The position numbers and the translations under genes are program-made. From Variovorax paradoxus (lineage in GTDB: Bacteria > Pseudomonadota > Gammaproteobacteria > Burkholderiales > Burkholderiaceae_C): DNA of 64,000 bases. Below, one piece after another: positions 1 through 7,449 of the stretch. The first letter of the stretch is position 1. Every line of letters begins with the position of its first letter. The DNA lies in the NCBI RefSeq assembly GCF_029919115.1, contig NZ_CP123990.1, positions 372,001-436,000 of the forward strand, given 5' to 3'. A model generated the notes under the pieces. It made no database searches, had not been told where the DNA came from, and was given only the letters and a program-made list of their open reading frames with translations.

Positions 1-2
1 TC

Positions 3-962
3 CACAGCAAGTGGCCCGGCTTCGGCGCCGCATGGGCCGCGTGGGTGGCCGATGTCGAGGTGAACCGCAAGACCGGCGAAGTGCATGTGCGCCGCGTGGT
101 GGTGGGCCACGACGCGGGGCTGATGATCAACCCCGCGGGCGTCGAGCACCAGGTGCATGGCAACGTGATCCAGACCACGAGCCGCGCATTGAAGGAAGAG
201 GTGCAGTTCGCACCGCCGCAGCAAGGCGAAGGCTCTAACGGTGGCGCGCAGCTGCCGGGTGTGTTGCCCACCGGCGTGGTCGCCAGCCGCGAGTGGGGGA
301 GCTACCCGATCATCAGCTTCCGCGAAGTGCCGGTGATCGAGGTCATGCACATGCCGCGGCCCGGCGAGCCTTCGCTGGGTGCGGGCGAATCGTCTTCGGT
401 GCCGGGGACTGCGGCCATTGCGAATGCGATTTTCGACGCGACGGGAGTGAGGTTCCGTGAGCCGCCGTTCACGCCGGAGAAGGTGCTGGCCGAACTGAAC
501 CGGGTTTTGCTCCCTCCCCTTCCGGGGGAGGGCGGGGGTGGGGGCGAGCGGCGCTCGAAGGGTGACGCTGCCGTGCCCCCATCCCAACCTTCCCCCGGAA
601 GGGGAAGGGGCAATGCACCTTGGCCTCGGCGCAAGGGCCTCTTCGCCACCGGCGCCGTCCCCCGGAAGGGGAAGGGGCAATGCACCTTGGCCTCGGCGCA
701 AGGGCCTCTTCGCCACCGGCGCCGCCCTCTTCATCGGCGGCATCGGCCTCGTCGCCGGCCTGCTCGGCTGGCGCTCCGCCATCGCCCCCGTTTCGCTCAG
801 CGCCCCGGTCTACAGCGAAGCCACCATCGAACGCGGCCGCGTGCTCGCCGCGCTCGGCGATTGCGCCGTGTGCCACACCGAACCGGGCGGCGTGCCCAAT
901 GCGGGTGGCCGTGCGATGGAAACGCCCTTCGGCACGCTCTACACCACCAACCTCACGCCTGA
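3..962 (+). CDS. NicB-like molybdopterin-binding subunit, C-terminal part (5' truncated, frame lost after duplication)
   Basis: The open frame enters from the left edge, so only the C-terminal end of a xanthine dehydrogenase/isoquinoline oxidoreductase large subunit is present. True homology runs to about base 507. It includes the typical GAGE motif, whose Glu (codon at 387) is the catalytic glutamate in this family, followed by AIANAIFDATG. After base 507 the frame crosses a palindromic repeat and then a 67-bp duplication, and reads out of frame to a stop at 960-962. If one duplicate copy is removed the frame runs directly into the cytochrome c domain at 725-1998. That architecture matches nicotinate dehydrogenase NicB: a molybdenum domain fused to a tri-heme tail. 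The substrate is unknown. The family call is firm; the substrate assignment is not. Confidence 0.8.
   Translation, partial: HSKWPGFGAAWAAWVADVEVNRKTGEVHVRRVVVGHDAGLMINPAGVEHQVHGNVIQTTSRALKEEVQFAPPQQGEGSNGGAQLPGVLPTGVVASREWGSYPIISFREVPVIEVMHMPRPGEPSLGAGESSSVPGTAAIANAIFDATGVRFREPPFTPEKVLAELNRVLLPPLPGEGGGGGERRSKGDAAVPPSQPSPGRGRGNAPWPRRKGLFATGAVPRKGKGQCTLASAQGPLRHRRRPLHRRHRPRRRPARLALRHRPRFAQRPGLQRSHHRTRPRARRARRLRRVPHRTGRRAQCGWPCDGNALRHALHHQPHA
509..611. repeat. REP-like palindromic element inside the nicB-like linker
   Basis: The left arm (about 509-546, rich in CCCTCCCC and GGGGGAGGGCGGG) is an imperfect reverse complement of the right arm (about 575-611). A loop of about 28 bases lies between them. 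Similar GC-rich REP-type palindromes are common between genes in Comamonadaceae (from memory, not searched). Here the element lies between two protein domains and is read through as a Pro/Gly/Arg-rich linker. Confidence 0.7.
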
Positions 963-1998
963 CGCCGACACCGGCCTGGGCCGTTGGTCATTCAGCGCCT
1001 TCCAGCGCGCGATGCGCGAAGGCGTCTCTCGCGACGGCCATCACCTGTACCCGGCCTTTCCGTACACGGCATTCGCCAAGACGAGCGATGACGACCTGCA
1101 AGCGCTTTATGCGTACTTCATGTCCATGCCCGCGGTGCGCGCCGAAACGCCGAAGGCCGAGCTGAAGTTTCCATTCAGCATGCGGCCGTTGATGGCCGGC
1201 TGGAACGCGCTCTTTCATGACCCGGCACCGCTGCAGCCGGTGGCCACGCAAAGCGCGGAGTGGAACCGCGGCGCCTACCTGGTCAACGGCCTGGGCCACT
1301 GCGGCGCGTGCCATACGCCGCGCAATGCGCTCGGCGCGGAACAAGGCGGCAGCGCGTTCCTTTCGGGCGCAATGATCGACGGCTGGGAAGCGCCCCCGCT
1401 CACCGGCCTTTCAAGATCGGCCGTGCCTTGGGACGCCGACGAGCTCTACCGCTACCTGCGCCAGGGCCACACGCAGCGCCACGGCATTGCAGGCGGCCCC
1501 ATGGCCGAGGTGGTGCGCGAACTGGCGCAGGTGCCCGACGCCGACGTGCGCGCCATGGCCACGTACCTCGCTTCTTTCAACCCGGCGCCCGTGGCACAGC
1601 CGCAAGCCGCGGCGCAGCAGGTTGTCGACACCGCCGCGCGCAGCCAAGGCCGATTGCTCGGCCCCGCGCAGCGCATGTTCGACAGCGCCTGCGCGTCATG
1701 CCACCACGACGGCGACGGCCCCACGCTGCTCGGCGTGAACACGCCGCTTGCGCTGAACAGCAACCTCACGAGCGCACGGCCCGACAACCTGCTGCGCACC
1801 ATTCTCGACGGCGTGCGCGAACCCGCGAGCCGCGACATCGGCTTCATGCCGGCGTTCCGCGAAGCGCTCGACGACCGGCAGATAGCCGAACTCGCCGGCT
1901 ACATGCGCGCACGCTTCGCGCCGCAGGAGCCGGCGTGGACCGACCTGCAGGCGCAGGTGGCACGCGCGCGGGCCGCGTCGGGGCAAACAGGCCGGTGA
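538..1998 (+). CDS. Three-heme c-type cytochrome domain of the NicB-like dehydrogenase
   Basis: This frame carries three heme c attachment motifs: CAVCH (bases 862-876), CGACH (1300-1314) and CASCH (1690-1704). A hydrophobic segment near bases 715-770 precedes them and probably serves as a membrane anchor or transfer signal. Cytochromes of this kind pass electrons from a periplasm-facing or membrane-bound molybdenum hydroxylase to the respiratory chain. The ORF start at 538 lies inside a repeat and is unlikely to be real. The first domain residues begin near 725. Without the 67-bp duplication this segment is in frame with the upstream molybdopterin domain, so it is best read as the C-terminal half of one fused protein. 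As written it could only be made as a separate polypeptide. Confidence 0.8.
   Translation: MGASGARRVTLPCPHPNLPPEGEGAMHLGLGARASSPPAPSPGRGRGNAPWPRRKGLFATGAALFIGGIGLVAGLLGWRSAIAPVSLSAPVYSEATIERGRVLAALGDCAVCHTEPGGVPNAGGRAMETPFGTLYTTNLTPDADTGLGRWSFSAFQRAMREGVSRDGHHLYPAFPYTAFAKTSDDDLQALYAYFMSMPAVRAETPKAELKFPFSMRPLMAGWNALFHDPAPLQPVATQSAEWNRGAYLVNGLGHCGACHTPRNALGAEQGGSAFLSGAMIDGWEAPPLTGLSRSAVPWDADELYRYLRQGHTQRHGIAGGPMAEVVRELAQVPDADVRAMATYLASFNPAPVAQPQAAAQQVVDTAARSQGRLLGPAQRMFDSACASCHHDGDGPTLLGVNTPLALNSNLTSARPDNLLRTILDGVREPASRDIGFMPAFREALDDRQIAELAGYMRARFAPQEPAWTDLQAQVARARAASGQTGR
591..724. repeat. Exact 67-bp tandem duplication (copy 1)
   Basis: Bases 591-657 and 658-724 are identical. The flanking bases differ on both sides, so the period is exactly 67. 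The length is not a multiple of three, and the frame changes across the junction. It is one of four 67-bp duplications in the window. Confidence 0.95.
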
Positions 1999-2028
1999 CG
2001 CGCCGCCAGAACGCGCGTCAAGCCATCC

Positions 2029-2847
2029 TCAGCGTGCCGATGCCGCTTCGGCAATCACCTTTATCACCGCATCGGGATGCGACGTCATCACCACATGCGA
2101 CGCGCCCTTGACCACGACGGTCTTCACTGACTTGGCACGCTCGGCCATGAAAGCCATCGCTGCGGGCGGAATGTTCTTGTCAGCACTGCCATAGACGGAC
2201 CACGAAGGCACCGACTTCCATGCCGGTGCTTCGGAGGGCTCGTTCAATGCCGCCTCGGCAACGGGACGTTGCCCCACGGCCATCAGGCGGGCCTTGCCGA
2301 CTGGCACGTCGGCCGCGAACTGTGCGGGAAACTTGTCCTGCTGGATGTACAGGTCCTTGCCCCCGTCGGCCAACGGCACCGCGGGCGCGAGCGTCGGGCC
2401 GAGCGTGCTGCCCGGAAACTTTCCGGTCAGGCTGAGCGCCGTCTCGCCCGCATCGGGCGCGAACGCCGCCACAAAGACCAGCGCCTTCACATTGCTCTTC
2501 CCGCTGGCGGCCGCCGAGATGACCGAGCCGCCATACGAATGGCCGACCAGAACGACGGGTCCCTTGATCGAATCGACGACGCTGGCAACTGCTGCGGCAT
2601 CGAACTTGGGCCCGCGCAGCGGGTTTGCAGCGGCAACCACCGGATAGTGCTGCGCCTGCAGGCCGCGCACCACGCCGTCCCAGCTGGACGAATCGGCGAA
2701 GGCCCCATGCACCAGCACCACCGTGGGCTTTGCCCGCTGCTGCGAATTCGCAGCCGGCTGCGCAACGGACTGAAGTGGCACGAGTGCGGCCAGGCCTGCG
2801 GCACCGGCAACCAGGGCCATGCCAATGCGGCGGGAGAACTTTGTCAT
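2029..2847 (-). CDS. Secreted alpha/beta hydrolase
   Basis: A 272-residue protein with an N-terminal signal peptide (hydrophobic segment about residues 8-27, likely cleavage after AQP near residue 31). The alpha/beta hydrolase core shows HGAF (47-50, oxyanion side), the nucleophile elbow GHSYGG with Ser104, a probable acid at Asp223 and His251 in GASH. The pattern resembles the small secreted esterases often annotated alpha/beta hydrolase or salicylate-esterase-like. The substrate cannot be deduced. It is divergent from the next hydrolase gene, and the 345-bp gap between them holds a palindrome at 2882-2899. Export to the periplasm is inferred from the signal peptide. Confidence 0.85.
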   Translation of the reverse strand: MTKFSRRIGMALVAGAAGLAALVPLQSVAQPAANSQQRAKPTVVLVHGAFADSSSWDGVVRGLQAQHYPVVAAANPLRGPKFDAAAVASVVDSIKGPVVLVGHSYGGSVISAAASGKSNVKALVFVAAFAPDAGETALSLTGKFPGSTLGPTLAPAVPLADGGKDLYIQQDKFPAQFAADVPVGKARLMAVGQRPVAEAALNEPSEAPAWKSVPSWSVYGSADKNIPPAAMAFMAERAKSVKTVVVKGASHVVMTSHPDAVIKVIAEAASAR

Positions 2848-2881
2848 GACGATTTTTTCCTTGTTCGACGTTGAATGAAAG

Positions 2882-2899
2882 GCCGGCTGGACAGCCGGC
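2882..2899. promoter_or_regulatory. Perfect 8-bp inverted repeat between divergent hydrolase genes
   Basis: GCCGGCTG and CAGCCGGC are exact reverse complements separated by two bases. The palindrome sits 35 bp upstream of the minus-strand hydrolase start, in a 345-bp intergenic region (2848-3192) with no other gene. It could be an operator or a short hairpin in the leader. No convincing -10/-35 pair was assigned. Confidence 0.4.
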
Positions 2900-3192
2900 T
2901 ACGTCGAGTCTAGGAGCGCATGCAGCCCGGCAGGCGTTCTCTGTATGCCTGTGTGTCTACGGAGGGGTTTGCGACATTACCTTTCGAACGAGTGGCGCCT
3001 CACTCCTCTCCCGGTTGCCGCGATTTGAAATTTATTGTTGGCAAGACCGGCGCAGATACAGAGGCATACGAAAGCCGCCCGCCTCGCGCGCGCTGCGCCG
3101 AACAATCGCTTCCATCAGTTGGGAGATGCGCATCGATCCGGCTGACAAACCTCTTCCAGATTGCCATCACCTACCACCTAAAGGAATTCCAG

Positions 3193-4215
3193 ATGACCGC
3201 TTCGCTCCAGTTGCCCCGCCGCTCCTTTCTTGCCAAGGCCGCATTCGGCATGGCCGCCGTGCAGCTGACTTCGATGGTGCCCGCTTTCGCTCAATCCGCC
3301 GGCGCAGGCAGCGCCAGGCGGCTCGAGCCGCTCAAGAGCATCGAAGCCGGCAGCCTCGACATCGGCTACTACGAAGCGGGCCCGGCCAACGGCGCCCCCG
3401 TCATCCTGCTGCACGGCTGGCCGTACGACATCCACATGTTCGTGGACGTTGCACCGCAGCTTGCCGCCGCGGGCTTCCGCGTGATCGTGCCGTATCTGCG
3501 CGGCTATGGCACCACGCGCTTTCTCTCGGCGGACACACCGCGCAATGGACAACAGTCGGTGGTCGCCGTCGACATCATCGCGTTGATGGATGCATTGAAG
3601 ATCAAGACCGCCACCGTGGCCGGTTGCGACTGGGGCGCGCGCACGGCGTGCATCATGGCGGCGCTGTGGCCGGAGCGCGTGAAGGCGCTGGTGTCGGTGA
3701 GCGGCTATCTCATCGGCAGCCAGGCGGCCGGCAAGAACCCCCTGCCGCCCGAGGCCGAGCTGCAATGGTGGTACCAGTACTACTTTGCAACCGAGCGCGG
3801 CCGCGCCGGCTACGAGAAGAACCGCCATGATTTCGCCAAGCTCATCTGGCAGCTCGCATCGCCCAAGTGGAACTTCGATGCGGCCACGTTCGAGCGCAGC
3901 GCCGTGGCATTCGACAACCCCGACCACGTGGCCATCACCGTCCACAACTACCGCTGGCGCCTTGGCCTGGCCGATGGCGAAGCGAAGTACCAGGCCCTGG
4001 AGGACCGGCTGGCCAAGGCGCCGGCGATCGGCGTGCCGACCATCACGCTCGAAGGCGATGCCAACGGCGCGCCGCATCCGCAACCGAGCGCCTATGCGAG
4101 CAAGTTCTCCGGCCGCTACGAGCACCGGCTGGTCAGCGGCGGCATTGGCCACAACCTGCCGCAGGAAGCGCCCGAAGCCTTTGCCAAGGCCGTCATCGAC
4201 GTGGCGCGCGGATAA
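3193..4215 (+). CDS. Alpha/beta hydrolase with Asp nucleophile (epoxide hydrolase/dehalogenase type), exported
   Basis: The ATG at 3193 is preceded by AAAGGAA at good spacing. The longer open frame upstream is intergenic. The 340-residue product starts with a twin-arginine-like signal (RRSFLAKAAFGMA, residues 9-21; cleavage likely after AFA-QS). The core has HGWP (74-77) and the elbow GCDWGA with Asp146 in place of serine. An Asp nucleophile is typical of epoxide hydrolases and haloalkane dehalogenases. The C-terminal GIGHN supplies the catalytic histidine. An aldehyde dehydrogenase follows after 11 bp, so the two are probably co-transcribed and may act in sequence. The exact substrate is unknown. 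Confidence 0.85.
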   Translation: MTASLQLPRRSFLAKAAFGMAAVQLTSMVPAFAQSAGAGSARRLEPLKSIEAGSLDIGYYEAGPANGAPVILLHGWPYDIHMFVDVAPQLAAAGFRVIVPYLRGYGTTRFLSADTPRNGQQSVVAVDIIALMDALKIKTATVAGCDWGARTACIMAALWPERVKALVSVSGYLIGSQAAGKNPLPPEAELQWWYQYYFATERGRAGYEKNRHDFAKLIWQLASPKWNFDAATFERSAVAFDNPDHVAITVHNYRWRLGLADGEAKYQALEDRLAKAPAIGVPTITLEGDANGAPHPQPSAYASKFSGRYEHRLVSGGIGHNLPQEAPEAFAKAVIDVARG

Positions 4216-4226
4216 GGGCCAGCGCG

Positions 4227-5648
4227 ATGTGGAGCATCGACCACGCATACATCGACGGCGCGTTCGTGCCCGTGCAGGGCAGCGAGCGCCTGGAGATCGC
4301 CAACCCTGCAACCGAGCAGGTGATCGGCACGGTGACGCTGGCCAACCGTGAAGACGCGAAGCGCGCAATTGCTGCGGCCACCCGCGCTCAGCCGGCGCTC
4401 GCGGCCAGCACCAAGGCGCAGCGCATCGAAATGCTCAGGCAGCTCGAAGCCGCCGTGCTGGCGCGCACGGATCGGATCCGCGATGCCACCATCGAGGAGT
4501 ACGGCGGCCCTCAGGCCCGTTCTCAGTGGGTGAGCAACTACGCTTCGCAGTGCTTTGCCACCACGGCACAGGCGCTGCGCGGCTATGACTTCGAGCGCCG
4601 TTTGGGCGGGGCCACCGTGGTGATGGAGCCGGTCGGCGTTGCCGGCCTCATCGCGCCCTGGAACGCCGCGGCCGGAAGCATTTGCAGCAAGTTGGCCTCG
4701 GCCATTGCCGCGGGCTGCGCCTCGGTCATCAAGCCCAGCGAGCTGGGGCCGTTGCAGGCGCAGGTTGTCACCGAGGCCCTGCACGACGCTGGCCTGCCGG
4801 CCGGCGTCTTCAACACGCTGCTCGGGCGCGGCAACGACGTGGGCGATGAAATCTCCACCAGCCCGGACATCGCGAAAATCTCGTTCACCGGTTCCACGCA
4901 GACCGGAAAACTCATTGCGCGCGCGGGGGTAGACACCATGAAGCGCGTGAGCCTCGCGCTTTCTGGCAAGTCGGCCACCGTGGTGCTCGACGACGCCGAC
5001 CTGCCGGCAGCGGTGCCCATGGCGCTGAATGCCGCCTTCATGAACAACGGGCAGGCTTGCGTGGCCGGCACCCGTCTGCTGGTTCCGCACGTGCACATGG
5101 CCGAGGCTATCGAACACTTGCAGGCAGCCGTGGCCGCCATGCGCGTGGGCGACCCGCGCGACCCTGCCACTGCCATCGGGCCGCTCGCGAGCAAGGCGCA
5201 GTTCGAGCGTGTGCAGCATTTCATCCGACGTGGACTGGTGCAGGGCGCAACACTGTTGGCCGGCGGCGAAGGCCGTCCGAATGGTTTTGAAAAAGGCTGG
5301 TTCGTGCGGCCCACCGTGTTTGCCGATGTTCGCAACGACATGGACATTGCGCGCGAGGAAATCTTCGGCCCGGTGCTTTCGGTGATCGGCTATGGCGACG
5401 AGGACGAAGCCATCGCCATCGCGAACGATTCCGCCTATGGCTTGCAGGCCTATGTCTTCTCGTCGCAGGCGGAGCGCGCTCTGCGCGTGGCTTCGCAATT
5501 GCGCGCCGGCACGGTGCTGGTCAACCGCATCGCGCCCGAGTTGAGTGCTCCGTTCGGCGGCGTCAAGCAGTCGGGCATCGGCAGGGAGTTCGGCGTCTTT
5601 GGAATGGAAGCCTTCCTGGAGCCCAGGACCATTGCTGCAGCGATCTGA
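4227..5648 (+). CDS. Aldehyde dehydrogenase family protein lacking the usual general-base Glu
   Basis: A 473-residue member of the NAD(P)-dependent aldehyde dehydrogenase superfamily. It shows the oxyanion Asn146 in APWN, Lys169 in the cofactor site (IKPSE), the nucleotide loop FTGSTQTG and the catalytic cysteine Cys278 in NNGQAC. The motif that normally reads LELGGK reads LALSGK here (Ala244, Ser246), so the conserved Glu that activates water is missing. It may use another base, work as an acylating enzyme, or have lost hydrolytic activity. It starts 11 bp after the epoxide-hydrolase-like gene, suggesting one transcript. The family call is strong and the chemistry uncertain. Confidence 0.88.
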   Translation: MWSIDHAYIDGAFVPVQGSERLEIANPATEQVIGTVTLANREDAKRAIAAATRAQPALAASTKAQRIEMLRQLEAAVLARTDRIRDATIEEYGGPQARSQWVSNYASQCFATTAQALRGYDFERRLGGATVVMEPVGVAGLIAPWNAAAGSICSKLASAIAAGCASVIKPSELGPLQAQVVTEALHDAGLPAGVFNTLLGRGNDVGDEISTSPDIAKISFTGSTQTGKLIARAGVDTMKRVSLALSGKSATVVLDDADLPAAVPMALNAAFMNNGQACVAGTRLLVPHVHMAEAIEHLQAAVAAMRVGDPRDPATAIGPLASKAQFERVQHFIRRGLVQGATLLAGGEGRPNGFEKGWFVRPTVFADVRNDMDIAREEIFGPVLSVIGYGDEDEAIAIANDSAYGLQAYVFSSQAERALRVASQLRAGTVLVNRIAPELSAPFGGVKQSGIGREFGVFGMEAFLEPRTIAAAI

Positions 5649-5661
5649 AGCACGGGGGCTT

Positions 5662-5717
5662 GTTACAAATGTCACGACCAGAAAGGACAAAACGGCGATT
5701 GACGCGGATTTTGTAAC
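5662..5717. promoter_or_regulatory. Inverted repeat GTTACAAA/TTTGTAAC upstream of the cupin-like gene
   Basis: GTTACAAA (5662-5669) and TTTGTAAC (5710-5717) are exact reverse complements, about four helical turns apart, in the 112-bp gap before the gene at 5761. The arrangement suits two half-sites for a regulator or a looped leader. This is a sequence observation only. Confidence 0.35.
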
Positions 5718-5760
5718 GCCTAGTCTCTGCTTGCAGACCCCATAACAACCGGAGACAACC

Positions 5761-6723
5761 ATGATTCCCAAGCTGCGCAATCCTCGCGTTGGCCAGCATG
5801 CTGCGTCCGGCCTTATCCGGCACGATGAAGAGGGGGCTTGGGAACAACTCAACGAGCAGCCTTTCGCGTTTCGGCACGGCCTTGCCGACCATCCCCTCTT
5901 GTCGATAGAGCGCCTGGCGCGCCTTTCAGAGCGCGCATTCGACGGCGACCACTACAAGCGCTACTTCAAGGCCTGCGACTTGAAGTTGCCGCGCGACACG
6001 CTCAAGGCCCGGTTCCGCGAAGACATCGAGCAGATCCGCGAGAACGGCAAGTGGATGGCGCTGCATTACATCGACGAGATGGACCCCGAGTACGGCGACC
6101 TTTTCGATCTGCTGCTGGCCGACGTCGAGGAAATCACCCGCCGGCCTGTGCGCAGCCAGATGACATGGGGCAGCCTCTCGGTGTTTCTCAGCGCGCCCTG
6201 CCTGGCGGTGCCCTATCACTTCGACCACGAGACCAACTTTCTCATGCAGGTGCAGGGCGAGAAGGACTTGTGGCTCTATCCGCGCGAGTTCGGCGCGCTG
6301 ACGGCCGCCGAGATCGAAGACTTCTACCGGCACAACCCCGTGGCAGGCATCTACCGCGACGAGCTCGCGGACGCCTGCAGCGTCTGGAGACTCAAGCCCG
6401 GCATCGGTGTTCATCATCCGCCTCTTGCACCGCACCGCATCCTGAACGACAAGAACGTGTCGGTGAGCCTGGCTCTCTACTACGCAATGCCCGAGATGGA
6501 AGAGCGCGGGCACGTCTACCAGGTGAACTACTGCATGCGCAAGCTGGGCCTGCATCCGCGCGCACCGGGTGAATCGGCGCTTTCGGATGGCATGAAGATC
6601 AAGTTCATGCGCGCACTCTCGACCTCGAACCCACGCACGCACGACGAGCTGCTTTATTCGGGCGTCTCGCGACTTGCGGCGCCGTTCCGATGGGCCAAGC
6701 AGCTGCGGCAGGGCCGCGCGTAG
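5761..6723 (+). CDS. Cupin/JmjC-like Fe(II)-dependent oxygenase family protein
   Basis: A 320-residue protein with a JmjC-type cupin core. His153 and Asp155 in YHFDHE, plus His225 in APHRIL, give an HxD...H metal triad typical of Fe(II)/2-oxoglutarate enzymes. There is no DNA-binding domain, signal peptide or membrane helix. Proteins of this type are often annotated as cupin-like or transcriptional regulator without evidence. Protein or small-molecule hydroxylation is the most likely activity, by family. The start ATG at 5761 is preceded by CCGGAGAC. It stands alone, with its own upstream gap containing an inverted repeat, and the next gene is on the opposite strand. Confidence 0.75.
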   Translation: MIPKLRNPRVGQHAASGLIRHDEEGAWEQLNEQPFAFRHGLADHPLLSIERLARLSERAFDGDHYKRYFKACDLKLPRDTLKARFREDIEQIRENGKWMALHYIDEMDPEYGDLFDLLLADVEEITRRPVRSQMTWGSLSVFLSAPCLAVPYHFDHETNFLMQVQGEKDLWLYPREFGALTAAEIEDFYRHNPVAGIYRDELADACSVWRLKPGIGVHHPPLAPHRILNDKNVSVSLALYYAMPEMEERGHVYQVNYCMRKLGLHPRAPGESALSDGMKIKFMRALSTSNPRTHDELLYSGVSRLAAPFRWAKQLRQGRA

Positions 6724-6732
6724 CGGCATCGC

Positions 6733-7338
6733 TCAAGCCGACTCGCCATCAGAGTCCCACTGCGCCGCGTCTTCCACCGGCCGTGGCAGCCGACCCTCCA
6801 GTGTTTCGGCTATCAACGCGGGGTCGATGTAGTTGTAGGTCGATTCGATCACCCAGGAAAGAAACTCGTGCGGGCCGCCGTTCATATACGGCGGCGGCGA
6901 AACGGGCTTGAAGACGGTGGGCAGTTTCTCGTTCAGCGATATGTAGTTGAGAACGAAGCCAAGCTCCTGAACCACCTGCCAGGCGAATCGGTGTTCAAGA
7001 TCGAGGTTGAGCTTTACCCACCAATAGGCATCCGCAGTCGAATCCGACGAGAGCACCGTAACGCCGGGCACCCGTGACAGAAAGGCGACCAGCTTGGGGA
7101 GGCCCGCCGTCACTACCTGCCGCTTCACTGCCTCGACGGGCGGCGTGACCGACTCCAGCTTCTTGATGATGTGTGCGTGCAAGCTTCGTCCCGCATCGGA
7201 AGCTTCACGCTCCAGTGCTTTGCGAAGCTTGCCGGGAAGTTCGAGATCCATAGGGTTCCTGGGCGGACGGCGTGGGTTTGGCGAAGGTTGCCGTTCGATC
7301 ACCGCGACGACTCTGCGCATCGTTCTGGTCATCGACAT
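6733..7338 (-). CDS. Arc-like ribbon-helix-helix domain protein of unknown role
   Basis: Up to 201 residues. The stretch from MDLELPGK onward (KLRKALEREA...RSLHAHIIKKLE) resembles an Arc/MetJ ribbon-helix-helix DNA-binding unit: a short strand followed by two helices. The remaining 130 residues are soluble and unrecognised. An internal ATG at 7251 has a better ribosome site (AGGAACCC at about 6 bases) and begins right at the putative strand, so the true product may be 172 residues. The gene is divergent from the FAH-family gene and could regulate it, but nothing shows this directly. Confidence 0.6.
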   Translation of the reverse strand: MSMTRTMRRVVAVIERQPSPNPRRPPRNPMDLELPGKLRKALEREASDAGRSLHAHIIKKLESVTPPVEAVKRQVVTAGLPKLVAFLSRVPGVTVLSSDSTADAYWWVKLNLDLEHRFAWQVVQELGFVLNYISLNEKLPTVFKPVSPPPYMNGGPHEFLSWVIESTYNYIDPALIAETLEGRLPRPVEDAAQWDSDGESA

Positions 7339-7449
7339 CGTCGGCTCTCTGTAGTATTGGTTGGCCGGCGCTTGGCGCGCCGCATTTTTGCATCAAAGCT
7401 CGGCGCTACGATCACCCATCTACCGACAAACCCAAGAGAGACAATTCCC

